Assembly (NCBI GenBank): GCA_963824415.1
Contig: CAWGPM010000015.1
Location: 239,965-303,964 of the forward strand
Length of the DNA stretch: 64,000 nt
From: JABDQA01 sp963824415
GTDB lineage: Bacteria > Desulfobacterota > Desulfobulbia > Desulfobulbales > Desulfocapsaceae
Reading direction: 5' to 3'
In this document: positions 1-7,377 of the stretch, one piece after another
How positions within the stretch are numbered: the stretch's first letter is position 1
How the letters are laid out: the number at the start of each line of letters is the position of its first letter
The notes under the pieces: model-generated
The model's database searches: none
What the model was told of the DNA's origin: nothing
The model's input: only the letters and a program-made list of their open reading frames with translations
Program-made: the position numbers and the translations under genes

Positions 1-115
1 CCTTGATCTCGACGAGCAGATCGCGCCCGGAGGGGTGCGGATCTTCAAGGGTAATATCCTGCAGCGAGTCGGGATGATCGATAGACAACGATTTCTGATA
101 GCCGATTGCTTTCAT
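1..115 (-). CDS. Zinc-type alcohol dehydrogenase-like protein, N-terminal fragment
   Basis: Only the first 38 codons lie inside the window; the gene runs off the left edge. The reading starts MKAIGYQKSLSIDHPDSLQD and continues with DITLEDPHPSGRDLLVEIK. This is the characteristic N-terminus of the zinc-type alcohol dehydrogenase-like / quinone oxidoreductase family (medium-chain dehydrogenase superfamily, GroES-like fold first). A GAGGA ribosome site lies about 8 bases before the ATG at 115. It is divergent from the ABM-domain gene at 245. The family reduces small carbonyl or quinone compounds with NADPH; the substrate cannot be told from this fragment. Confidence 0.72.
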   Translation of the reverse strand, partial: MKAIGYQKSLSIDHPDSLQDITLEDPHPSGRDLLVEIK

Positions 116-244
116 GGTGTGATAAAATCCTCATTGATGGGTATTAGTAAAAGCACGCTTAAAACTTCCTCTCTCAAGTAGACAGATAAGCGCTTCAGAT
201 TCAATTGCAATCATTGGTATTGCGATACAGAAAGGAGATAGACG

Positions 245-538
245 ATGCAGGTAAAAATCATCAGCAGGCGACTATTCAAGCTCAACCACAAAGAAGAATT
301 AATTCCATTGCTGAAAAAGCTCAGGGAACTTGCCGAAAAACAGCAGGGCTTTATCTCGCGGGGCACCTATTCAAGCCTCAATGACCCCGGTGAATATATC
401 GTAATCAGTGAATGGGAGACGGCCGACCAGTGGATCGAATGGATGAACCTCGAAGAAATCCGTGCAATCCAGGGAGACATTGACTCCCTGATCGGCGAAA
501 AGACCTTCTTCGATGTCTACAAACCTGAACCGTTTTGA
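245..538 (+). CDS. Antibiotic biosynthesis monooxygenase (ABM) domain protein
   Basis: A 97-residue protein with the compact alpha/beta pattern of ABM-domain proteins: strand (KIISRRLFK), helix (EELIPLLKKLRELAEKQQGF), strand containing SRGTYSS, the segment YIVISEWETADQWIEW, and a C-terminal strand. The motif of a W-x-(S/T)-x-x-x-(W/F) segment after a helix ending in GF is typical. Members are small homodimeric proteins, some cofactor-free quinone-forming monooxygenases and some heme-degrading, but many have no known reaction. A strong AAGGAG site precedes the ATG at 245. It stands alone, divergent from the dehydrogenase and convergent with the small membrane protein at 599-898; a shared hairpin separates the two 3' ends. 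Confidence 0.75.
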   Translation: MQVKIISRRLFKLNHKEELIPLLKKLRELAEKQQGFISRGTYSSLNDPGEYIVISEWETADQWIEWMNLEEIRAIQGDIDSLIGEKTFFDVYKPEPF

Positions 539-567
539 GTCTGTAGATCGACTTCTGCTGCAGACAT

Positions 568-596
568 GAAACCCCGGTCCAACTTACCGGGGTTTC
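568..596. terminator. Bidirectional hairpin terminator between convergent genes
   Basis: A perfect 10-bp stem (GAAACCCCGG paired with CCGGGGTTTC) around a 9-base loop sits between the stop codon of the ABM gene (538) and the stop of the minus-strand gene ending at 599. Flanking T tracts are short, so it may be a modest terminator in both directions. Confidence 0.7.
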
Positions 597-598
597 AC

Positions 599-898
599 TT
601 ATAATTTGGTTGTAATCTTTTCGCTGTCCTTATTCACATACTTGTAGAACATTGGAAAAGCGACCAGGAATGCAACGCAGATCAGGTACTCCACCCCTTT
701 TATCTGGCTGTAGAAGTCAACCAGAGTGTGAGACGGCTCAACGATGCCGGTAGCGACCAGATACTGCCTGAGCAGTTCAGCCGGCTGCCAGCCGGCCTGT
801 TTCAAGCCGACGACAAATGCCGCCAGTGCCCAGCAGCCCACCGCCACCCCGGTGGTAAGGACTCCCGCCAGCAGCACTGCTTTAAATCCAGTTTTCAT
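599..898 (-). CDS. Small two-helix membrane protein, last gene of the redox cluster
   Basis: A 99-residue protein of unknown family. Residues about 6-30 (AVLLAGVLTTGVAVGCWALAA) and about 70-88 (YLICVAFLVAFPMFYKYV) are hydrophobic enough to span the membrane. The N-terminal segment could instead be a signal anchor. The loop between them is about 40 residues and the C-terminus is short and charged. It lies 37 bases after the 65-residue membrane protein and is probably co-transcribed with it from the sigma-54-like promoter near 1213. Small membrane subunits accompany the NrfD-type subunit in Hmc and Nhc complexes (HmcD/HmcE, NhcD), so a structural role in the neighbouring complex is a reasonable inference, but I see no recognisable motif. 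Confidence 0.6.
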   Translation of the reverse strand: MKTGFKAVLLAGVLTTGVAVGCWALAAFVVGLKQAGWQPAELLRQYLVATGIVEPSHTLVDFYSQIKGVEYLICVAFLVAFPMFYKYVNKDSEKITTKL

Positions 899-935
899 GG
901 TAACCTCCTGCCTATACGATAACTGAAACCTTCGT

Positions 936-1133
936 CTAAAAACCGGTCACAGCGGTAATATACCCGCGCACCATCCCAACAAAACCGTGGCTGACGAGCC
1001 CACCGATCAGACAGGCTGCTGCCCAGACTCCGATAAGCAGTGCCGAGGCTGAGAAAACGTTAAAAAGAACGGTTGAGACATCATGCTCAACTTCCGTTTC
1101 AGTCCTTCTGGTGGTTCTTGTGATGCTTTTCAT
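936..1133 (-). CDS. Small single-helix membrane protein of the redox cluster
   Basis: A 65-residue protein starting MKSITRTTRRTETEVEHDVS. The open frame extends further upstream, but the ATG at 1133 is preceded by a clear GGGAGGA site, whereas no such site precedes the earlier start codons. Residues about 20-47 (VLFNVFSASALLIGVWAAACLIGGLV) form one strong membrane helix, followed by a second hydrophobic stretch GFVGMVRGYITAVTGF at the C-terminus. The N-terminus is charged and rich in arginine and threonine. It is followed by the 99-residue membrane protein. No family is recognised; by position it resembles the small membrane subunits found beside HmcC/NrfD proteins. Confidence 0.6.
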   Translation of the reverse strand: MKSITRTTRRTETEVEHDVSTVLFNVFSASALLIGVWAAACLIGGLVSHGFVGMVRGYITAVTGF

Positions 1134-1203
1134 GGCGTCCTCCCTGTACTTGAGATTCACCTGCCCGGGCGCTGCCGCTCTGGCCGCACCCTTTGCTATA
1201 TCT

Positions 1204-1222
1204 ATTGCATCTGCAGTGCCAG
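1204..1222 (-). promoter_or_regulatory. Sigma-54 (-24/-12) promoter for the small membrane protein genes
   Basis: Read on the minus strand, TGGCAC is followed by TGCAG and ATGCA. This gives the GG-N10-GC spacing of sigma-54 promoters and matches TGGCACG-N4-TTGCA at all but one or two specified positions. Transcription would start near 1195, about 60 bases before the ATG at 1133. The -12 region (ATGCAATA) is the same as that of the candidate promoter upstream of the main redox operon (about 7016). Positions 1134-1465 hold no gene; besides this promoter they contain palindromic half-sites at 1348-1387. Confidence 0.6.
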
Positions 1223-1347
1223 GACCTTGGCCTGCACCAGAAAATAATTGAACGCTATAACACATTGTTATTATTATTTAATTTACAGATCTGGCGGGAC
1301 TGTTCTAAGCTGCTACGGAAAGCTGAAGCACAATACTACAACCATGT

Positions 1348-1387
1348 TGCAGATCAGTGTTGCACAAAACATGTGGTATTCCACACA
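1348..1387. promoter_or_regulatory. Cluster of degenerate activator-site half palindromes
   Basis: The segment contains TGCAGATCAGTGTTGCA, whose right half AGTGTTGCA is identical to the best site upstream of the redox operon (7277-7294), and then TGTGG-TATT-CCACA, a 5-bp inverted repeat. It lies about 130-180 bases upstream of the sigma-54-like promoter at 1204-1222, a usual enhancer distance. The left halves are imperfect, so this is weaker than the sites at 7258-7308 and 12186-12259. Confidence 0.35.
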
Positions 1388-1465
1388 ATTGTCGACTGTT
1401 ATTCTGGATACAGGACCGGGCGCAGATTCGGCTCGGTCCCGATGATGGACAGGCGGATTGCCGGA

Positions 1466-2716
1466 CTATTTATATTTCCAGCTGAACAGAACCGGCAGCC
1501 GATAGAGGATAAAACGATAAATGATGAAGTAGAAGCAGAGGATGGTTACCGCAACCCAGACTTCACGCCAGTGGGGAATTTCCTGGTGGATCTGCCAGTT
1601 ATAGCAAACCATGACCGTATTGAGCCGGTTCCAGATAATACCCAGCACCGCAATGAGAGCACCCCAGCGCAGCAGCTCTACCCTGCGGTGCCTCACACCC
1701 CAGGCAAACATCACCAGAGGCAGTACGACGGCCAGGCCCACTTCGGCAAAATAGTAGAGTCCCCAGCCCGAAAACAGATAGAGCCACTCTTTGTCGTGGG
1801 CTACCGCCACCAGTTTGATCACCAGATAGGTAAGCATTGCCATGGCCGCCCCCCTGGCCAGCCCTATGGTAATACTGTCGAGGCTTTCAAGAAACCGCGC
1901 ATCGCAGCGCCAGGCCATAAAGCGGGCAACCAGCGCGGCAACCAGGATCACCATGCAGAGCCCGGCAAAAATCGACGAGACAAAAAAGTGCAGCCATTGA
2001 AATTCAGGGGAAATCCAGAGCGGATGGATCTTCATCGGCGCATAACAGAACAGCGCCCCGAGAGCTCCCTGATGCAGCGTAGACAGGATAATGCCGGCAA
2101 TGGTCAGCCCCAGGGTGATTTTTTTGATGAAGTGTTTCAACCAGGGCCAGTCAGCCCATTCTGACACGGCCGGAAGCATTTCGGCAAGCTGTACCGAGAG
2201 ATAGGTGGCCACGTGCCAGGCAACCAGAAACAGGACCGCCGCCGGCCCGAATGAAACCAGCATCGGATAGGTGAGCCGCCACGGCATACCAAGATCCACC
2301 AGCAGGTAGACGACTGCAAAAAAATAGCCCAACAGGCCATTGAGCAAGGCCAGCCGCTCGATCGGCTTGAAGTCATCGCGCTGAAATATTTCCACGGTCG
2401 TACTGAGCAGAAATCCCGAAGCAGACAGCGGCACCATGCCGAAAAGTCCAAATCCGAGAAAAAGCCCCCAGGGATAATCCTGGCTACCGTGGGTTACCGT
2501 TTCGAGGCCATACAGATAGCGCAGGCCCAGAAGCGGTATACCCACCGACAAAATGATTGCCAGCAGCCAGTTGAGCCGGTTTTTCATCAGCAGGTGGACA
2601 TAGTCGGTCGCACTCAGACCAAGCATGAGTTTGTCCCTGAAGCCGCCGGTCTGCCTCAGTTCAGTGACAGTTCGATCGAGCATCCGCAGTTCTGCTTTAT
2701 CCGTCATGCTTTTCAT
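1466..2716 (-). CDS. NrfD/HmcC-like polytopic membrane subunit of a quinone-linked redox complex
   Basis: About 416 residues with roughly ten hydrophobic helices, of the NrfD/PsrC superfamily. The fold is suggested by NWLLAIILSVGIPLLGL, the amphipathic segment around SQDYPWGLFLGFGLFGMVPL, and the long run of helices ending near FILYRLP. The family carries the menaquinol/menaquinone site and passes electrons to or from a partner FeS protein. The start at 2716 (MKSMTDK) is chosen because GAGGA lies nine bases upstream; the frame begins earlier at 2740. It overlaps the end of the FeS gene by about 20 bases, implying translational coupling. HmcC/NhcC is the closest architecture; the exact complex type is inferred from neighbours. 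Confidence 0.85.
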   Translation of the reverse strand: MKSMTDKAELRMLDRTVTELRQTGGFRDKLMLGLSATDYVHLLMKNRLNWLLAIILSVGIPLLGLRYLYGLETVTHGSQDYPWGLFLGFGLFGMVPLSASGFLLSTTVEIFQRDDFKPIERLALLNGLLGYFFAVVYLLVDLGMPWRLTYPMLVSFGPAAVLFLVAWHVATYLSVQLAEMLPAVSEWADWPWLKHFIKKITLGLTIAGIILSTLHQGALGALFCYAPMKIHPLWISPEFQWLHFFVSSIFAGLCMVILVAALVARFMAWRCDARFLESLDSITIGLARGAAMAMLTYLVIKLVAVAHDKEWLYLFSGWGLYYFAEVGLAVVLPLVMFAWGVRHRRVELLRWGALIAVLGIIWNRLNTVMVCYNWQIHQEIPHWREVWVAVTILCFYFIIYRFILYRLPVLFSWKYK

Positions 2717-3656
2717 GGTCCAGTTCCTCATTTGAGACAAGAGCGGGGTCGTGGGAGTCTTTGATTTTACGATGCCGGTTCAGCAGATACATCCCGGCAA
2801 ACAGACCAGGCCAGATGGTCAGCACCATTGGAACTACTGCCAGGAAGTCCTTTACGAAATTGAGGATGGGTTGTTTCGGGACCTCCATATCAAAACCTGC
2901 CTCAGCAAACGGCACCGGTGAGAGATAAAGCCAGGAAGTTCCACCCGCTTCGGATTCGCCGTAGATATAGTTCTGATAGCGCTCAGGATGCTCCCGAATG
3001 CGTTTCCGGGCGCTTCTCAGCAGCGTTTTCCGATTGCCGAAGGTCAGGGCCTCCATCGGGCAGGCCTCGACGCAGGCCGGGGCCTGGTTTTTGCTGAGCC
3101 GGGTATCGTAGCAGAACACGCATTTCATAATGCGCGGCTCGAAAGCGCTTTCGTATCGAAAGGCTGGCATTGAGAAGGGACAGGCGATCATGCAGGTTCG
3201 GCAGCCGACGCAGACATCCGGGTTGTATATGACCGCGCCTTCAGGAGTCTTGGTATAGGCGTTGACGAAACAGGCGGTCAGACAGGCCGGTTCCAGGCAG
3301 TGGTTGCACTGCGTCTTTTTGAACAGCGGATGATCCCAACCGGGCGAATCGTAGCGGTTGACCACGGTATATCTGGTCTGATCCGTTCTCCGGCCATGGG
3401 GATTTTCTTGTGCTTCATACACACCCATGTCGGAAAAGGGCAACTGAGGCGGCGGCAGCCCCTGTTCCTTGTTACAGGCCGCCTCGCAGCTCCGGCAGCC
3501 GACACAGCGGCTGAGATCGACCAATACCCCGAGATTTGACTCATATCCGGTAAAATCGTGGGCTGCAGCACGTTTTCCTGGATGCAGCGTGAACAACGAC
3601 AGGGCTGAGCCGAGCAGTCCCTTGAGTACCGTGCGCCGATTGAGCATGGGTTTCAT
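2697..3656 (-). CDS. HmcB-like periplasmic ferredoxin subunit with four [4Fe-4S] sites and C-terminal anchor
   Basis: A 319-residue protein. The N-terminus has a twin-arginine motif (NRRTVLKG) followed by a hydrophobic stretch, so export by Tat is likely. Four cysteine clusters follow: CVGCRSCEAAC (about 51-61), CNHCLEPACLTAC, CVGCRTCMIAC, and CVFC...CVEAC. Together they can hold four [4Fe-4S] centres, as in HmcB, DsrO and NrfC. Near the C-terminus, VVPMVLTIWPGLFAGMYLL is a membrane helix, a feature of HmcB/NhcB rather than DsrO. It would carry electrons between the NrfD-like subunit and the multihaem cytochrome encoded just upstream. The ATG at 3656 has GAGGA nine bases before it. The tatBC genes lie elsewhere in this window (44.5-45.8 kb). 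Confidence 0.88.
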   Translation of the reverse strand: MKPMLNRRTVLKGLLGSALSLFTLHPGKRAAAHDFTGYESNLGVLVDLSRCVGCRSCEAACNKEQGLPPPQLPFSDMGVYEAQENPHGRRTDQTRYTVVNRYDSPGWDHPLFKKTQCNHCLEPACLTACFVNAYTKTPEGAVIYNPDVCVGCRTCMIACPFSMPAFRYESAFEPRIMKCVFCYDTRLSKNQAPACVEACPMEALTFGNRKTLLRSARKRIREHPERYQNYIYGESEAGGTSWLYLSPVPFAEAGFDMEVPKQPILNFVKDFLAVVPMVLTIWPGLFAGMYLLNRHRKIKDSHDPALVSNEELDHEKHDG

Positions 3657-3720
3657 ATTCGTTCCTCTACTGGTTCGCCGGTAAATATCCGCTTACCGTG
3701 ATTCGTGCCCGCGCATCTTT

Positions 3721-4188
3721 TCACCGGTGACAATCATGACAGCCGACAGGCCCGGTGCCGACTGTCAGATGACAATTGATACATCTGAGGTGATAGGCAC
3801 CCTGCAGGCCAACCGTGTCGAAATGGTAGCGGTTCGTCCGGTTCTGATTTTCCAGATATTCTTTTGCAAAACGCTCTACCGCATGGCAATCCTTGCAGCC
3901 TACTGAATCGAGCACCACTGCCTTGCGGTGACAGGAGGCACAGAAAGGATTGGACGGCGGTGATCCGGTCACATGGTGATGGCATTCGACACAGGAGGCA
4001 TACCCGTCATGCAGTTCATGATCGAAGGTTACGCTGATGCCTGCCCCCGGAAGGTTATCGATTTCAATTATCCCTGCCGGCGGTGCTGGCAACAGTGCAG
4101 TGCCAGCTGCCGATGCAGAAATCAGCACCAGGGCCGCGAGCGTTCCGAACAGTGCTGGGATTATTTTGTCAGGTTTAACCGAGCGCAT
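3721..4188 (-). CDS. Secreted pentahaem class III-like cytochrome c of the redox complex
   Basis: About 155 residues. The ATG at 4188 follows CTGGAG, and the first 30 residues (positive start, then PALFGTLAALVLISASAAG) are a signal peptide. Five CXXCH haem motifs are visible: CVECH, CASCH, CKDCH, CINCH and CHDCH. The stretch VTFDHELHDG just before the first motif, which supplies axial histidines, is typical of cytochrome c3/c7 relatives. Canonical c3 binds four haems, so the fifth is notable. It starts 13 bases after ftsH and precedes the FeS gene. This is the place of the 16-haem HmcA or 9-haem NhcA in the known complexes, so it probably links the membrane complex to the periplasmic cytochrome c pool. 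Confidence 0.82.
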   Translation of the reverse strand: MRSVKPDKIIPALFGTLAALVLISASAAGTALLPAPPAGIIEIDNLPGAGISVTFDHELHDGYASCVECHHHVTGSPPSNPFCASCHRKAVVLDSVGCKDCHAVERFAKEYLENQNRTNRYHFDTVGLQGAYHLRCINCHLTVGTGPVGCHDCHR

Positions 4189-4201
4189 TTTCGACTCCAG
4201 T

Positions 4202-6004
4202 TCAATTTTCTTTGGGTGAGGCCTGCTCAGTACGGCGGCGATCCAAATAGCACCGATAGATGATATCGACCTCCTCGCCGTCCAGGGTTTCATTGGCAAG
4301 CAGCGACTCGGCCAGCATATGCAGAAACTCGCTGTTATCGGTGATCAGTTTTTTTGCCTGATGATTGCAGTCTGAGATGAGGCCTCTGATTTCCATATCG
4401 ATTTCGCGCATAGTCTGCTGGCTTTGCAACCAGCCAGTCGACGATTGCTGTGTATATTCACCGGGCGCCCCACCGCTGCAGGCCACCGGACCAAGCCGAT
4501 CGCTCATGCCGAATTCGCATACCAGCCGGTGGGTGATACGTGTTGCACTGAGCAGATCATTGCTGGCTCCGGTGGTGAGTCGGCCAAAGATAGCCTCTTC
4601 AGCACATCTGCCGGCAAGCAGAATCATGATTCTGTTGAGCAGATACGACTTGGCATAGGTCAGGTGCTCATCAATCGGAAGCTGCTGGGTAAGGCCGAGC
4701 GACTGGCCCCTGGGAATGATGGTGATTTTGTGCAGCGGATCGGTTTCCGGCAGCAGTTTGGCAACCACGGCATGCCCCGCCTCATGATAGGCGGTCAGTC
4801 GTCTGGCCTCCTGGCTGATCACTGCATTTCTGCGCTCGAGACCCATAGTGATCTTATCCTGAGCATCTTCGAAATCCACCTGTTCAACCTTGACCTTGCC
4901 TCTGCGTGCTGCCAGCAGCGCCGCCTCATTGACAAGGTTGGCAATCTCGGCGCCGCTGAAGCCTGGTATACCGCGGGCAATCAGCGACAGATCAAGCCGG
5001 CTATCTATGATCGTTTTTGCCGCATGGACCCGAAGAATCTTCATGCGCTCTTTGATATCAGGCAGGGTCAGAGTGATCCGCCGATCAAATCTGCCCGGCC
5101 GCAGCAGGGCCGAATCGAGGATATCTGAACGATTTGTGGCGGCGATAACAATAATGGTTTCGCTGGTCTGAAAGCCGTCCATCTCCACCAGCAGTGCATT
5201 GAGCGTCTGTTCCCGCTCATCGCTCGAACCGCTGCGATAATCCACGGTACGCTTGCCGCCGATCGCATCGATTTCATCGATAAAGATGATGCAGGGCGCC
5301 TGCTTCTTGGCCTCGGCAAAGAGTTTTCGAACACGCGAGGCGCCAAGGCCGGCAAACATCTCAACGAAATCGGAGCCGCCAATTGAAAAAAACGGCACCG
5401 AAGCTTCGCCGGCGATCGCGCGGGCCAGCAGGGTTTTACCTGTACCGGGCGGTCCCTCGAGCAGCACCCCTTTGGGGATGCGGCCGCCAAGCCGGCTGAA
5501 ACGCACCGGCTGCTTCAGAAAATCGATGATCTCCTTGAGTTCGTCGCGGGCTTCGGAAATGCCGGCCACATCTTCAAAGGTTACCCGCTCCTGGTTATTA
5601 GCTGAGTACTGGATCGATTTATTGGAAACGAATTTCTCGGAAGTGGAACCCGTTTTTGAGAAAATGAACCAGCCCCCGAGCAGCAGCAGGACGATCAGCA
5701 TATCTTTAAACAATGTCGAGAGTTCCGAAGGCGCTCTGGTTTGGATCGTGATAGGCGTGTCCTGCAAACGCTCCAGCAACGCTCCTTCATCGGGGGCAAA
5801 GGTGGCATACCGGCCACCGCTGCTGTCGGTAACAGCAACCTCTCCGCCCCGGATAGTCACTTCCAGAACATTTCCGTCGGCAATATCTGTGAGAAATTGG
5901 CTGTAGGCGCGTTGGGGCAGCCTGCTGCTTGCCTGGAACAGGCTGACCCCGATGATCACGACCAGTCCAAAGCAGACCAGATAGATGGCATTCAGACGAG
6001 TCAT
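4202..6004 (-). CDS. ftsH: FtsH-type ATP-dependent zinc metalloprotease embedded in the redox operon
   Basis: About 600 residues. N-terminal helix (LVCFGLVVIIGVSLF), periplasmic domain, second helix (DMLIVLLLLGGWFIF), then an AAA+ domain with Walker A GPPGTGKT (about 184-191), Walker B IIFIDEIDAIG, the second region of homology with LLRPGRFDRRI, and the zinc protease motif HEAGH (about 407). Length is a little below the usual 610-650. The start at 6004 is chosen because its ATG overlaps the TGA of the upstream gene (TGATG) and has GGGGAG before it. Because it sits between the IS1595-like gene and the cytochrome gene, a role in quality control or turnover of this particular membrane complex is plausible. 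I cannot tell whether the genome has another, general FtsH. Confidence 0.93.
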   Translation of the reverse strand: MTRLNAIYLVCFGLVVIIGVSLFQASSRLPQRAYSQFLTDIADGNVLEVTIRGGEVAVTDSSGGRYATFAPDEGALLERLQDTPITIQTRAPSELSTLFKDMLIVLLLLGGWFIFSKTGSTSEKFVSNKSIQYSANNQERVTFEDVAGISEARDELKEIIDFLKQPVRFSRLGGRIPKGVLLEGPPGTGKTLLARAIAGEASVPFFSIGGSDFVEMFAGLGASRVRKLFAEAKKQAPCIIFIDEIDAIGGKRTVDYRSGSSDEREQTLNALLVEMDGFQTSETIIVIAATNRSDILDSALLRPGRFDRRITLTLPDIKERMKILRVHAAKTIIDSRLDLSLIARGIPGFSGAEIANLVNEAALLAARRGKVKVEQVDFEDAQDKITMGLERRNAVISQEARRLTAYHEAGHAVVAKLLPETDPLHKITIIPRGQSLGLTQQLPIDEHLTYAKSYLLNRIMILLAGRCAEEAIFGRLTTGASNDLLSATRITHRLVCEFGMSDRLGPVACSGGAPGEYTQQSSTGWLQSQQTMREIDMEIRGLISDCNHQAKKLITDNSEFLHMLAESLLANETLDGEEVDIIYRCYLDRRRTEQASPKEN

Positions 6005-6942
6005 CACTGCTCTCCCCACTGGCCTTCAGATGTTGCCGTCGGCAGATCGGACGTCGCAGGTCCATGCTGCAGCATGGCCATAAGCAGCCTGTCGAAGACC
6101 TGAGACTGGTCGATCGAGAGCTGTGCTTCGAGGTAGAAACAGAACTCATCGAGACATCCCTGCCGATATCTCTGATTCGTTGAGCGGAATTTTCTGTCTT
6201 TATACCAGCTCAGGTATGCGCCAATCAGATTCTGAATCGATTCATGATATGGCTGTCCGCTGGCCACGGTATAGAGGTGATCTCTGCATTTCAGGGTGTC
6301 AAAGAAGAACCTGTCAGGAGCGATGATGGTGCTGCCCGGCCGCACATATTGCTGAATGAATTCTGCAACATGCGCTGTATCGATCTGGTCGAGATAACGC
6401 ATTCGCACCCGTCCCAGGGCCCGGCCCTCGGCAACCGATTCCACCGCGGCAACGATTGGGTGATCAGTGGCTGATATAGCGTTATCTGCCACTGTTTCCA
6501 GGGCCGCCTCTGTCGACTGTTCAGAAAGATCGATTTTCACGGTATGCCGACACCTGGTTTCCAGTACGCCCTGCATGGCCAGGCGAAGTTTGACCATCCA
6601 TGTCCAGGCGGTCTGATAACTGTGCAGGCCGAGATGCTGCTGTATTTTTTTAGCACTGAGCTGCTCCGTGCCCTTGCTCAGCCGCCAGATGAGCTGCAGC
6701 CAGTCGGAAACCTTTTTTTTACTGCCGTGCAGAAGTGTTCCTGCGGTAAGCGACCCCTGCCGGCCGCAGAACCTGCAGACCGGGGTCTTTACGGGGATAA
6801 TCAATTTGTGCTTAAAGCCGCAGGCGGGGCAGACAAATCCATCGGGCCAGCGCAGCCGGAAGAGGTAGCTGACACACCAGCCTTCATCTCTAAGTCTGAT
6901 GGCTCTGTTGTCGAACCGATGATCCATTGCCAAGACCGTCAT
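6004..6942 (-). CDS. IS1595/ISXO2-like zinc-ribbon protein, probably domesticated
   Basis: About 312 residues from the ATG at 6942, which has AGGTGA before it; an open frame extends to 7041 but would run through the predicted sigma-54 promoter. The N-terminal part has a CPAC...CRFC zinc ribbon followed by SLTAGTLLHGSKK and a helical region (LGLHSYQTAWTWMVKLRLAM), as in IS1595-family transposases. The later part keeps the DDE-like landmarks KIDLSE, GSTIIAPDRF and CLDEFCF, but the basic FRxNRR-type end is changed to YLEAQL. No terminal inverted repeats or target duplications flank it. It overlaps ftsH by one base and starts a redox operon, which argues for a captured DNA-binding or regulatory role rather than a mobile insertion. 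Confidence 0.7.
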   Translation of the reverse strand: MTVLAMDHRFDNRAIRLRDEGWCVSYLFRLRWPDGFVCPACGFKHKLIIPVKTPVCRFCGRQGSLTAGTLLHGSKKKVSDWLQLIWRLSKGTEQLSAKKIQQHLGLHSYQTAWTWMVKLRLAMQGVLETRCRHTVKIDLSEQSTEAALETVADNAISATDHPIVAAVESVAEGRALGRVRMRYLDQIDTAHVAEFIQQYVRPGSTIIAPDRFFFDTLKCRDHLYTVASGQPYHESIQNLIGAYLSWYKDRKFRSTNQRYRQGCLDEFCFYLEAQLSIDQSQVFDRLLMAMLQHGPATSDLPTATSEGQWGEQ

Positions 6943-7005
6943 TGTTTCACCTGGATTGTCTAAAATGCGCTGAGGTGATAAGCCGTGTATCGGCTTTACA
7001 AATCT

Positions 7006-7026
7006 TATTGCATGTAAAATGCCTGA
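7006..7026 (-). promoter_or_regulatory. Candidate sigma-54 promoter of the redox operon
   Basis: On the minus strand CAGGCATTTTACATGCAA gives GG and GC separated by exactly ten bases. It matches GGCA of the -24 box and TGCA of the -12 box. Transcription would begin near 6998, giving a 55-base leader to the ATG at 6942. The -24 box is imperfect (AGGCAT for TGGCAC). The -12 sequence ATGCAATA is shared with the promoter at 1204-1222. The interval 6943-7377 contains no gene; the rest of it holds the activator sites at 7258-7308. Confidence 0.45.
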
Positions 7027-7257
7027 TAGCCTTGCAACCACCGTTTTTCTACCCTGTTAATTAGCCTATGATGACCAGCCGGCGCCTCCCGGTTCTGGCC
7101 GGGATTTACAAAATTAAATCATATACTTTCAGGTACTTGTGGTTTGTTTACAGGTGGTGACATGTGCAGACGCGCAGGGCGGTTCACGACTGAACCAAGA
7201 AAAGAGCCGACGCAGATGGAAATAGGGCCTGAGGCACGGTGCTGAAGAGCAGATTTA

Positions 7258-7308
7258 TGCCACACAAGTGTGTTCGTGCAGCACAAGTGTTGCAACAGAA
7301 GTGTCGCA
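7258..7308. promoter_or_regulatory. Three tandem 18-bp palindromic activator sites
   Basis: Three copies of the pattern TGCNACANANGTGTNGCA or close variants: TGCCACACAAGTGTGTTC (7258), TGCAGCACAAGTGTTGCA (7277) and TGCAACAGAAGTGTCGCA (7291; shares TGCA with the second). They lie about 240-300 bases upstream of the sigma-54-like promoter at 7006-7026 and just outside the 5' boundary of the operon. Tandem dyads at this distance are typical binding sites of NtrC-family activators. The same palindrome occurs around the promoter of the signalling operon (12186-12259). Confidence 0.6.
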
Positions 7309-7377
7309 ACGCTGAACTGAGCACATCGACAGGAGGCGGGGTTTTGAGACGAGACAGCCCGGACTCACGGTGCTCTT

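Noticed and set aside
1193..2164. Long plus-strand open frame opposite the NrfD-like gene
   Set aside because: It is the antisense shadow of the NrfD-like membrane protein; its composition is low in hydrophobic residues and shows no domain, while the minus strand gives a clear polytopic protein.
6943..7041. N-terminal extension of the IS1595-like gene
   Set aside because: It would overlap the sigma-54-like promoter and has no ribosome site, whereas ATG 6942 has AGGTGA and matches the zinc-ribbon domain border.
6004..7041. An active IS1595 insertion sequence
   Set aside because: No inverted repeats or target duplications flank the gene, and it overlaps ftsH by one base in an operon.
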